This document shows, piece by piece, positions 27,151 to 32,403 of a DNA stretch of 32,403 nt. The notes under the pieces were generated by a model. It did not search any database. It was not told the DNA's origin and saw only the letters and a program-made list of their open reading frames with translations. The translations under genes and the position numbers were made by a program. How positions within the stretch are numbered: the first letter of the stretch is position 1; every line of letters starts with the position of its first letter. This DNA comes from Cyanobacteriota bacterium (GTDB lineage Bacteria > Cyanobacteriota > Cyanobacteriia > PCC-6307 > Cyanobiaceae): positions 1-32,403 of the forward strand of contig JAPLIC010000040.1 in assembly GCA_026389315.1 (NCBI GenBank), written 5' to 3'.

Positions 27151-27601
27151 GCCACCCCCCCGTCACACCCCGCCCCAGCACTGGCCCCCACAGCGCCAGG
27201 ATGCCTCCATGCCCCCAACCCCCTCCTACGAGCGCCTGCGCAACACCATCGCCAAGCGCATGCGCATGAGCCACGTCTACCAACCCCTGATGCTCATAGA
27301 GCGCCTGGGCCACGGATTGGCCAGGCAACAGCCAGCCCGGCCCCCGCGCAGGACGTAGCCCGGCGGATCCTGGGGGAAGACGTGACCCAGATCGATGACT
27401 ACACAGAGCGCGTCAAGCGGATGGTGGGCAAGGTTCAACTTCAACGGCAGCACCCGCTACGAGCGGGGCACCTACGACCTGGTGGGCGCCGTAGCCGAAT
27501 GCTTCTGCGCAGCAGTAGAGCTGAGCGACGCCGGTGCCTGGCCGAAGGCCAGCGTGGCGGAGCCACTACGCGACGAGCTGCTGCAGCTGTGCCGCCAGCG
27601 C
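27151..27601 (+). pseudogene. Decayed HNH-HIT gene repeat, copy C (leader and N-terminal domain)
   Basis: A conserved leader from 27151 precedes an ATG at 27209. The frames read, in pieces, SYERLRNTIAKRMRMSHVYQ, then QDVARRILGEDVTQIDDYTE (only after a frame change), then FNFNGSTRYERGTYDLVG. It ends in LLQLCRQR. At least two frameshifts are fixed. A hairpin insertion CTGGCCGAAGGCCAG lies at 27538-27552. The copy breaks off at 27601, 16 bases before the hicA stop. HNH and HIT domains are missing. Confidence 0.85.
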
Positions 27602-27617
27602 GTGAGAGAGACCGGGT

Positions 27618-27842
27618 TCAGCGAAAGCTGAGGAATTCCTCCAGCGTCATGCCGATGTCCTTGGCGATCTGACGGAGTAGCGGTGGCGTGATATCACGAC
27701 CCTTGTGAGCCGGGACGGTGGTGCAGCGTCCTCTCGTATCGCGGAACTGCAGATGGGAGCCGCGTTGTCGAACAACCTCAAAGCCCAGTTTCCGCAGGAT
27801 GTCTGATACCTCCGAGGGCCTGAGAACCGGGGTTGAGCCCAC
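27618..27842 (-). CDS. hicA: HicA-family mRNA interferase toxin
   Basis: 74 residues with the double-stranded RNA-binding-like HicA fold: VSDILRKLGFEVVRQRGSHL, with the catalytic His in GSHLQFR, then VPAHKGRDITPPLLRQIAKD and TLEEFL at the end. It cleaves mRNA and tmRNA in translation. The start is a GTG, 2 bases after the hicB stop, so antitoxin comes first and toxin second in this module. Length is normal and all landmark residues are present, so the toxin is probably functional. Confidence 0.9.
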   Translation of the reverse strand: MGSTPVLRPSEVSDILRKLGFEVVRQRGSHLQFRDTRGRCTTVPAHKGRDITPPLLRQIAKDIGMTLEEFLSFR

Positions 27843-27844
27843 GT

Positions 27845-28057
27845 TCAGGCTGGCAGCACGATTTGCTGGAGACCCACGAAATCACTCTCCATGGCCGGCT
27901 CGCCGTCCTCCAGCAGCATGGCGATCACCTCCCGGAGGTTGACCTGCAGCTCTTCAAGGGTCTCGGCTTGGCTGTGAGCACCAGGGAAACCGGGGACGTA
28001 ACCCACGAGCAATCCAGTATCCGCACAGCGCTCGATCACGGCGGAAAACGTACGCAC
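27845..28057 (-). CDS. hicB: HicB-family antitoxin
   Basis: A GTG at 28057 gives 70 residues: RTFSAVIERCADTGLLVGYV, then PGFPGAHSQAETLEELQVNL and REVIAMLLEDGEP. This is the partial RNase H-like fold of HicB that blocks HicA. The open frame runs further upstream to 28120 but without family similarity. The short form lacks the C-terminal DNA-binding (ribbon-helix-helix or HTH) domain found in longer HicB proteins, so autoregulation may be absent or indirect. It ends 2 bases before hicA. Confidence 0.88.
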   Translation of the reverse strand: MRTFSAVIERCADTGLLVGYVPGFPGAHSQAETLEELQVNLREVIAMLLEDGEPAMESDFVGLQQIVLPA

Positions 28058-28089
28058 GGCCTCACTTTCATTCAGTGGAGGAACTGTAG

Positions 28090-28510
28090 GCACAACGCCA
28101 GGATCCCCCCATGCCCCCAACCCCCTCCCCCACCTACCAGCGCCTGCGCGACACCATCGCCAAACGCATGCGCATGAGCCACGTTGACCAACCGCTGATG
28201 CTCATGGAGTGGAGCTCCTGGGTCATGGATTTGCCAGGCAACAGCCAGCATCACCCCCGCGCAGGACGTGGCCCGGCGGATCCTGGGGGAAGACGTGACC
28301 CAAATCGATTATTACACCGAACGGGTGAAGCGGATGGTGGGCAAGGTGCACCTTCAACGGCATCACCCGCTACGAGCGAGGCGCCTACGCCCTGGTGGGC
28401 GGGGAGGAGCTGTGTCGCCAGCGGCTCGATGTTTTCCACATGCAGCGCGGCGAGGAGGTGGCTTGTTTGCTCATTGAGAAGCCTGCGGCTTCGTGCACCG
28501 CAGCCGCCAC
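28090..28510 (+). pseudogene. Decayed HNH-HIT gene repeat, copy D
   Basis: A shortened leader ending CGCCAGGATCCCCCC leads to an ATG at 28111. It reads SPTYQRLRDTIAKRMRMSHV and, in another frame, QDVARRILGEDVTQIDYYTE RVKRMVGKV. It then shifts again to NGITRYERGAYALVGGEEL and LDVFHMQRGEEV. The segment between GEEL and the CRQR-like part is deleted relative to C and F. The hairpin GAAGCCTGCGGCTTC lies at 28478-28492. The copy ends in CGCAGCCGCCAC, 4 bases before the hepT stop. Confidence 0.85.
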
Positions 28511-28513
28511 GTG

Positions 28514-28870
28514 TCAGTTCTTCAAGAGATCTTCAACCGCCAGGATCAGGCTTGGGAGGGACTGATCGCAGATGACCAGCACTTGTTCAACGTCAAGATC
28601 AAAGTATTGATGTGCGATGACATCGCGAAAACCCATGGCTCCTTTCCAGTCGATATGGGGATAACGATTCTCAAGCAGTCCAGGGACCATGCGATCCAAT
28701 CGCTTCAGTGATTCGCCAGCTGCAAGGAACTGCATGCAAATCACATCCATAGCATCTTCTCCCACTTCCAGTTCCAGTAATTCAGGGCTGGCGATCAGCG
28801 GCTGTGCTTTGCGATGGGCGCGTTGAAGGGCTCTCAATAGGCCCAACAGAAGGTCCTTGTGCTCAGGCAT
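28514..28870 (-). CDS. hepT: HepT-like HEPN-domain ribonuclease toxin (DUF86)
   Basis: All-helical HEPN protein of about 118 residues. The active-site motif RDVIAHQY (R-x4-H-x-Y) is intact near the C-terminal third. In studied MntA/HepT pairs this motif cuts RNA, and its Tyr is AMPylated by the partner MntA to switch the toxin off. Helices read LLLGLLRALQRAHRKAQPLI and DAMDVICMQFLAAGESLKRL. The start is ATG at 28870, overlapping the mntA stop, or a GTG 3 bases earlier. No lesion is visible, so it is likely functional. Confidence 0.9.
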   Translation of the reverse strand: MPEHKDLLLGLLRALQRAHRKAQPLIASPELLELEVGEDAMDVICMQFLAAGESLKRLDRMVPGLLENRYPHIDWKGAMGFRDVIAHQYFDLDVEQVLVICDQSLPSLILAVEDLLKN

Positions 28871-29187
28871 CACGCCTTCAGGCCCTCCGATTCAATCCTC
28901 TGCCGGAGGGTTGGGGCCATGCGATCACGAAGGCGCACAAGATCAACGGGATGCTGCAGCAGCTCTTCCAATTCCTGCTTCAGGTGCACCAGGGCATAGG
29001 GAGTGAGCGGATCAAGCTGGACCCATACGTCGAGATCGCTATCTGGGCGCGCTTCGCCGCGTGCGACGGAACCGAAGAGACCAAGCTCCACCACATGAAA
29101 GCGACGTCGCCAGTCCGCTTGATGCAGGCGTAACTGGTTCAGCACGGCTTCGGCCGAAAGCGGAGTAGGCGGGACGGTGCTGATCAT
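28870..29187 (-). CDS. mntA: MntA-like minimal nucleotidyltransferase antitoxin
   Basis: 105 residues with the nucleotidyltransferase signature LGLFGSVARGEARPDSDLDV (G-S-x10-D-x-D), then PYALVHLKQELEELLQHPVD and LRQRIESEGL. In the MntA/HepT system it transfers AMP onto the HEPN toxin and neutralises it. The ATG at 29187 is chosen; the open frame reaches 29361, but the extra part is the reverse strand of repeat copy E. The stop is coupled to the toxin start by overlap. Family and partner agree, so the pair is convincing. Confidence 0.9.
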   Translation of the reverse strand: MISTVPPTPLSAEAVLNQLRLHQADWRRRFHVVELGLFGSVARGEARPDSDLDVWVQLDPLTPYALVHLKQELEELLQHPVDLVRLRDRMAPTLRQRIESEGLKA

Positions 29188-29225
29188 GGGTCCATTCTGC
29201 CCTGCCCTTCCCTTCTGGGCGCCGC

Positions 29226-29618
29226 ACCCCCTGTCACACCCCGCCCCAGCAAGCCGGCCCGCACAAGGAATCCCGGCCAGGATCCCCCCATGCCCCCAAC
29301 CCCCTCCCCCACCGACGAGCGCCTGCGCGACACCATCGCGAGGCGCATGCGCATGAGCCACGTTGACCAGCCCCTGATGCTCATGGAGCTACTGGGTCAT
29401 GGATTGACCAGGCAACAGCCAGCCTGGCCTCCGCGCAGGACGTAGCCCGCCGAATCCGCCGCGCCTAGTGGTCAAGGTTCACCTTCAACAGCATCACCCA
29501 CTACGAACAAGGCGCCTACGGCCTGGGGGGCGCCGTAGCCGAAGGCTTATGCGTAGCTGTAGAGCTGAGCGACGCCGAGCGTGAAGAGCCGCTGCAGCTG
29601 TGCCGCTAGCGCCTCGAT
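29226..29618 (+). pseudogene. Decayed HNH-HIT gene repeat, copy E
   Basis: A 64-base leader (29226-29289) precedes an ATG at 29290. It reads DERLRDTIARRMRMSHVDQP in the first frame, and after shifts ASAQDVARRIRRA with a deletion of the ILGEDVTQIDDYTERVK part, then FTFNSITHYEQGAYGLGG. In-frame stops and frameshifts are present. It ends with CTGTGCCGCTAGCGCCTCGAT, where the corresponding CAG codon of copies C and F has become TAG. The breakpoint is 4 bases before the brnA stop. Confidence 0.85.
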
Positions 29619-29622
29619 AGGG

Positions 29623-29829
29623 TCAAGTTGCTTGGGGTGGTTTTGCCAGAAAAGGCTGATCCGGCTGACCAGGGCGCTTGATCACAGCCGCCGCGAAATC
29701 AGCTTCAGTGAGCTCTGGGATCTCTTCATATTCTTCGGGTTGGATGCTATGGGAATCAAGGCGCTGAAGATCAGAGTGGATTTCGCCTTCAGCAGAGGTG
29801 GGGGAGAAAACGACGTTGTTCTCGTTCAT
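29623..29829 (-). CDS. brnA: BrnA-like antitoxin, probably truncated at its C-terminus
   Basis: 68 residues beginning MNENNVVFSPTSAEGEIHSD and containing YEEIPELTEADFAAAVIKRP, the BrnA (DUF4415) landmark. Family members normally continue for another 25-35 residues with a DNA-binding/dimer part; here the protein stops at LAKPPQAT. The stop lies 4 bases from the breakpoint of repeat copy E, so the missing end was probably lost in the rearrangement. It overlaps brnT by 41 bases. Toxin binding may remain; DNA binding is doubtful. Confidence 0.72.
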   Translation of the reverse strand: MNENNVVFSPTSAEGEIHSDLQRLDSHSIQPEEYEEIPELTEADFAAAVIKRPGQPDQPFLAKPPQAT

Positions 29830-30061
29830 TTGCCTTACGCATGGAGATAATGTGTCTGATGCCGTTGCGCTCCGTGTAGACAACAATCACGGCGCGGCCA
29901 CGAAGGACCCCGAAACAAATCGTCCTCACCTCACTATAGTCTCTTCTTCGATCGGGGACCTCAATCGAGGGGCCTGCGAAGACGCTCTCCGCATCGAGGA
30001 AGTCCAGGCCTCGCTGCTCGAGGGTGCTCAGGCGCTTGCAGGGATCAAAGCGAATCACCAT
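29789..30061 (-). CDS. brnT: BrnT-family ribonuclease toxin
   Basis: 90 residues with the BrnT (DUF497) pattern: VIRFDPCKRLSTLEQRGLDF, LDAESVFAGPSIEVPDRRRD, VLRGRAVIVVYTERNGIRHI, then ISMRKANEREQRRFL. BrnT has a RelE-like fold and cuts RNA. It is the first gene of the pair, the normal brnTA order. ATG at 30061; the next repeat leader begins about 90 bases upstream, so the promoter must lie in between or in the leader. Length normal. Confidence 0.88.
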   Translation of the reverse strand: MVIRFDPCKRLSTLEQRGLDFLDAESVFAGPSIEVPDRRRDYSEVRTICFGVLRGRAVIVVYTERNGIRHIISMRKANEREQRRFLPHLC

Positions 30062-30148
30062 GCCGCGTGGCAGGGGCCGAGCTGCTCACGGGGCCAGCAA
30101 ACCTGGATCGTCATAGCCAGCGGGAGAGGGATGCTCAACGAGCAAGTG

Positions 30149-31077
30149 CCACCCCCTGTCACACCCCGCCCCAGCAAGCCGGCCCGCACAAGGAATCCCG
30201 GCCAGGATCCCCCCATGCCCCCAACCGCCTCCCCCACCTACGAGCGCCTGCGGCACTACATCTCCGAACGCATGCGCATGAGCCACATCTACCAACCCCT
30301 GATGCTCATGGAGCTCCTGGGACATTGATTGGCCAGGCAACAGCCAGCCCGGCCCCCGCGCAGGACGTAGCCCGCCGGATCCTGGCGGAAGACGTGACCC
30401 AGATCGATGACTACACAGAGCGCGTCAAGCGCATGGTGGGCAAGGTTCACCTTCAACGGCATCACCCGCTACGACCAGGGCGCCTACGACCAGGTGGGCG
30501 GGGAGGAGCTGAGCGACGCCGGTACCTGGCCGAAGGCCAGCGTGGCGGAGCCACTACGCGAAGAGCTGCTGCAACTGTGCCGCCAGCGCCTCGATGCCTT
30601 CCGAATGCAGCGCGGCGAGGAGGTGGGCTGTTTGCTCACGCAGAAGCCTGCGGCTTCGGGCACAGGAGCCGCCACCGCACGCCGATCAGCGGCTCGCTCA
30701 AAGTCCGGGTGCTCACCCGTGCCCGCGGCCGCTGCGAATGCTGCGGGGCGGGCTGTTGCTAGGCAAACCCCGCACCAGAGGGCCCTGGAGGTGGACCACA
30801 TCGTGCCCAGGAACCAGGGCGGCTTCGGACGACATCAGCAACTTGCAGGCCCTTTGCTTCCGCTGCAATGCCGGCCAGCGATGGAAGGCGCGAGGCGGGC
30901 TGTGGGTTCTGCGCACTGGAGGCCAGCGGCCGGGTGCTGCTGGAGAACGCATTGGGAGCTGTGCATCGCCGATGCCGATCCGGTGGCACCTGGCCGCAGC
31001 CTGGTGATCTCGCGGCGGCATGTGGCGGCTGGGTTGGCGTTGCACCAGCCGGAATGGAGTGCGGTGGTGGAGCTGCC
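30149..31077 (+). pseudogene. Decayed HNH-HIT gene repeat, copy F (longest)
   Basis: The leader at 30151-30214 equals that of copy E base for base; the ATG is at 30215. Across three frames one reads SPTYERLRHYISERMRMSHI, QDVARRILAEDVTQIDDYTE RVKRMVGKV, FNGITRYDQGAYDQVGG, LREELLQLCRQRLDAFRMQR, then an HNH part SLKVRVLTRARGRCECCGA ... LEVDHIVPRNQGG ... DDISNLQALCFRCNAGQR. A HIT start follows: CGFCALEASGRVLLENA and RSLVISRRHVAAGLALHQPE. Partial open frames at 30067-30762 and 30407-31114 should not be read as intact genes. Hairpin insertions occur at 30526-30540 and 30643-30657. The copy ends at the vapC stop, before the HIT H-x-H-x-H site. Confidence 0.88.
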
Positions 31078-31485
31078 TCACCCCATTGTCCATAAACGGA
31101 CATCCACATGCTGAGCGGCCGCGTGGAAGTCCTTGTCGGTTGTTAGCAGCGTCAGGTCATAGCGCTGGCTGAGTTGGATGAGTAGGGCATCAATGGTGCC
31201 GATCTGTACACCCCGACGGCGGCAGGCATTGCGGATCTCGGCGGCTGCGATGTGGTCCTGCTTGTCGGGCTGAAGAAAGGGGAGCCCAGAAAGACTCTCC
31301 ACGAGCTGGTCTCGGTGATTAGGACCTGCAAAACCCTGCAGCACTTCCTATAGCACCAATCTGGTAGTGAAGACTTGCTCGGCGCCCAGGAGAGCGGCAC
31401 GGAGAGCGCCAACTTCAGGCAGTCCCGGCTGGACGTCACGGCGAAAGGCCAGCGACCACACGGAAGTGTCGACCAACAGACTCAC
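31078..31485 (-). pseudogene. vapC: vapC toxin with an internal stop codon
   Basis: A GTG start at 31485 overlaps the vapB stop (GTGA). The frame reads SLLVDTSVWSLAFRRDVQPG, then FTTRLVL, a TAG at 31348-31350, and in the same frame EVLQGFAGPNHRDQLVESLS, GTIDALLIQLSQRYDLTLLT and TDKDFHAAAQ. These are the parts of one PIN-domain VapC with its acidic residues split across the stop. Relatives have Gln at this place (LVLQE), so one C-to-T change (CAG to TAG) explains it. Without readthrough the RNase is inactive; a sequencing error is the alternative. Confidence 0.85.
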
Positions 31486-31685
31486 CGCTGGCGTTCCCGT
31501 TCGGTCTTGTAGTCGTAGCCGGGGTCCCACTCGAGTTTGCCGAAGAGCTCCGCCACCTGGCGCTGTTCCCGGCGTGCGATGAACTCCTGCAGAGCGCGGG
31601 TGACGGCGGCCTTCTTGGTGGGCTCACCGCTCAGACGGAAGGCGTGATCAAGCAGGTCGTGATCCAGAGCGAGATTCGTAGCCAT
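31482..31685 (-). CDS. vapB: VapB-family antitoxin
   Basis: 67 residues: MATNLALDHDLLDHAFRLSG EPTKKAAVTRALQEF, then ARREQRQVAELFGKLEWDPG and YDYKTERERQR. This is the ribbon-helix-helix VapB type, whose N-terminus binds the operator and whose C-terminus inhibits VapC. ATG 31685 is chosen because it starts the conserved domain; the frame stays open to 31754. The stop overlaps the vapC GTG. An operator-like inverted repeat lies directly upstream. The antitoxin looks intact although its toxin gene is broken. Confidence 0.88.
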   Translation of the reverse strand: MATNLALDHDLLDHAFRLSGEPTKKAAVTRALQEFIARREQRQVAELFGKLEWDPGYDYKTERERQR

Positions 31686-31718
31686 GTGTGACCTCGAGAA
31701 GAGGTATCTACACATTAT
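31686..31718 (-). promoter_or_regulatory. Candidate vapBC operator and promoter -10
   Basis: Just upstream of vapB lies a nested inverted repeat: GTGT (31686) to ACAC (31713) outside, and ACCTC (31691-31695) with GAGGT (31701-31705) inside. On the minus strand ATAATG (31718-31713) precedes it and could be the -10 box. An antitoxin-bound operator at this place is usual for VapBC autoregulation. Seen in the sequence; function is inferred. Confidence 0.5.
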
Positions 31719-31777
31719 GGCCGACGCCCTGGCTGAGGGGACAGAACAAGACATGGCAGCTGGGCTTCTCCGCTTAC

Positions 31778-32258
31778 AAGTGCCATTCCTGTCACCCCCC
31801 AGGCCCCACCTGGCCCCCTAGACCCCGGTCCCGGCGCAGGATGTGGCGCGCCGTATCCGCCGCTCCTGGTGGGCGAGGTTCACCTTCAACGGCATCACCT
31901 GCTACGAGCGAAGCGCCTACGGCTTGGTGGGCGACGAGGAGGTGGGCTGTTTGTTCACGCAGAAGCCTGCGGCTTCGGGCACCCCAGCCGCCACCGCACG
32001 CCGATCAGCGGCTCGATCAAAGTCCGGGTGCTCACCCGGGCCAAAGGCCGCTGCGAATGCTGCGGCGCAGGCTGTTGCTTGGCAACCCCCGCATCAACGG
32101 GCCCTGGAGGTGGACCCCATCCTGCCCAGGAACCATGGCGGAGCGCTGTGCATCGCCGATGCATAACCGGTGACGCCTGGGCACAGCCTGGTGATCCCGC
32201 GGCGGCATGGGGCCGATGAATTGGCGTTGCACCAGCCGGAATGGAACGCGGTGGTGGA
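31778..32258 (+). pseudogene. Decayed HNH-HIT gene repeat, copy G
   Basis: It starts with the leader-like AAGTGCCATTCCTGTCAC, then jumps, by deletion of the N-terminal coding part, to GCGCAGGATGTGGCGCGCCG and FTFNGITCYERSAYGLVG. The HNH part reads KVRVLTRAKGRCECCGA, and its core is damaged (VDPILPRNHGG where copy F has VDHIVPRNQGG), losing the catalytic His. Part of the Cys-rich half and the HIT start are deleted. The HIT remnant reads PGHSLVIPRRHGADELALHQ. Hairpins lie at 31962-31976 and 32074-32086. It ends in GCGGTGGTGGA, 27 bases before the HigA stop. Confidence 0.85.
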
Positions 32259-32284
32259 TGCGGGCCGTCGATCCCGAAACCAGA

Positions 32285-32403
32285 TCAGGTGGGCTGGAAC
32301 GGTTCGATGGAGTGCAGCACGCCCCCAAGAGCCTGTTTGGCCAGCTTCAAATCATGGCTGGCCTGCATCCTCAGCCAGAAGCCTTCACTGAGGCCGAAGA
32401 AAC
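32285..32403 (-). CDS. higA: HigA-type antitoxin, C-terminal part (cut by window edge)
   Basis: The last 38 codons of a minus-strand gene read FFGLSEGFWLRMQASHDLKL and then AKQALGGVLHSIEPF before the stop. The FFGLSEGFWLRMQASHDL block is the signature of HigA/VapI antitoxins just after their helix-turn-helix (FFG.S...W...Q..YDL). The partner HigB toxin is usually upstream of higA and would lie beyond the window. This is the last visible module and shows that the array continues to the right. Confidence 0.8.
   Translation of the reverse strand, partial: FFGLSEGFWLRMQASHDLKLAKQALGGVLHSIEPFQPT

Larger units (their letters stand above)
24909..32403. other. Toxin-antitoxin array interleaved with pseudogene repeats
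   Basis: Composite region. Copies A-G of one decayed HNH-HIT gene are all on the plus strand. Six toxin-antitoxin modules are all on the minus strand and alternate with copies B-G: B, RelE/ParE, C, HicBA, D, MntA-HepT, E, BrnTA, F, VapBC, G, HigA. A solitary PIN gene precedes copy A, and a PEP-CTERM-like gene lies between A and B. The toxin side of the TA module abuts the preceding repeat's broken end; the antitoxin side faces the next repeat's leader. No recombinase is visible. It begins right after mutS and runs out of the window. Confidence 0.8.

Noticed and set aside
30067..31114. Two plus-strand frames of about 230 residues as genes
   Set aside because: Each covers only parts of the HNH-HIT gene and crosses non-homologous frame; the true protein signal hops among frames, so this is a pseudogene.
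27151..32258. CRISPR or other regular short repeat array
   Set aside because: Repeats are long, variably truncated and protein-like; spacers are complete TA genes.
24909..32403. Integron-like cassette array
   Set aside because: Many TA modules in one orientation suggest a chromosomal integron, but the separating units are 90-930 bases of decayed gene sequence. They are not short attC hairpins with core sites, and no tyrosine integrase is visible.

Overview
The window is GC-rich, single-celled cyanobacterial DNA of the Synechococcus/Cyanobium type. The diagnostic genes are psbZ (a photosystem II subunit), ribH, a mutS with a long Pro/Ala-rich N-terminus, a DUF4214/RTX surface protein and a PEP-CTERM-like protein. 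All calls come from reading the sequence and from knowledge of the families; no search was run.

Layout. (1) 1-730: right end of an IS3-family element, a GNAT acetyltransferase and a tRNA-Gly(GCC). (2) 1.5-9.0 kb: an AT-richer one-way operon for ABC-transporter-dependent O-antigen/surface glycan. It holds the Wzm-like permease, a Wzt-like ATPase with a glycan-binding C-terminal extension, a methyltransferase with a helical repeat tail (possible chain terminator), a small unknown protein and a 1228-residue glycosyltransferase with three GT4 modules. (3) 9.3-13.3 kb: an OafA-type acyltransferase with an SGNH domain, then a convergent secreted RTX/DUF4214 protein with its own terminator. (4) 13.8-21.2 kb: five more glycosyltransferases on alternating strands, a GDP-mannose 4,6-dehydratase and an initiating sugar-phosphate transferase. 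The last is joined by a 4-base overlap to the housekeeping pair psbZ-ribH. Regions 2-4 together look like one surface-polysaccharide locus: nucleotide-sugar synthesis, initiation, elongation, capping, export, acylation. (5) 22.0-24.8 kb: mutS.

(6) 24.9-32.4 kb is the most unusual part. Six toxin-antitoxin (TA) modules, all on the minus strand, alternate with at least seven truncated copies, all on the plus strand, of one decayed gene. The modules are RelE/ParE plus antitoxin, HicBA, MntA/HepT, BrnTA, VapBC and the start of a HigA-type module; a solitary plus-strand PIN-domain gene precedes them. Pieced together across frames, the decayed gene encodes an N-terminal helical domain, an HNH nuclease domain and a HIT nucleotide-hydrolase domain. 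Copies share the same 5' leader, several frameshifts and several small hairpin insertions, so they were amplified after the gene was already dead. In five of the six cases the copy breaks off 0-30 bases from the 3' end of the downstream TA module, and the antitoxin promoter side faces the leader of the next copy. No copy keeps the HIT active site. The array looks like a TA-accumulating hotspot built on pseudogene repeats; no integrase or transposase is visible in it.

Limits: start codons in the GC-rich genes are often uncertain, both window edges cut genes, and repeat boundaries were aligned by eye.
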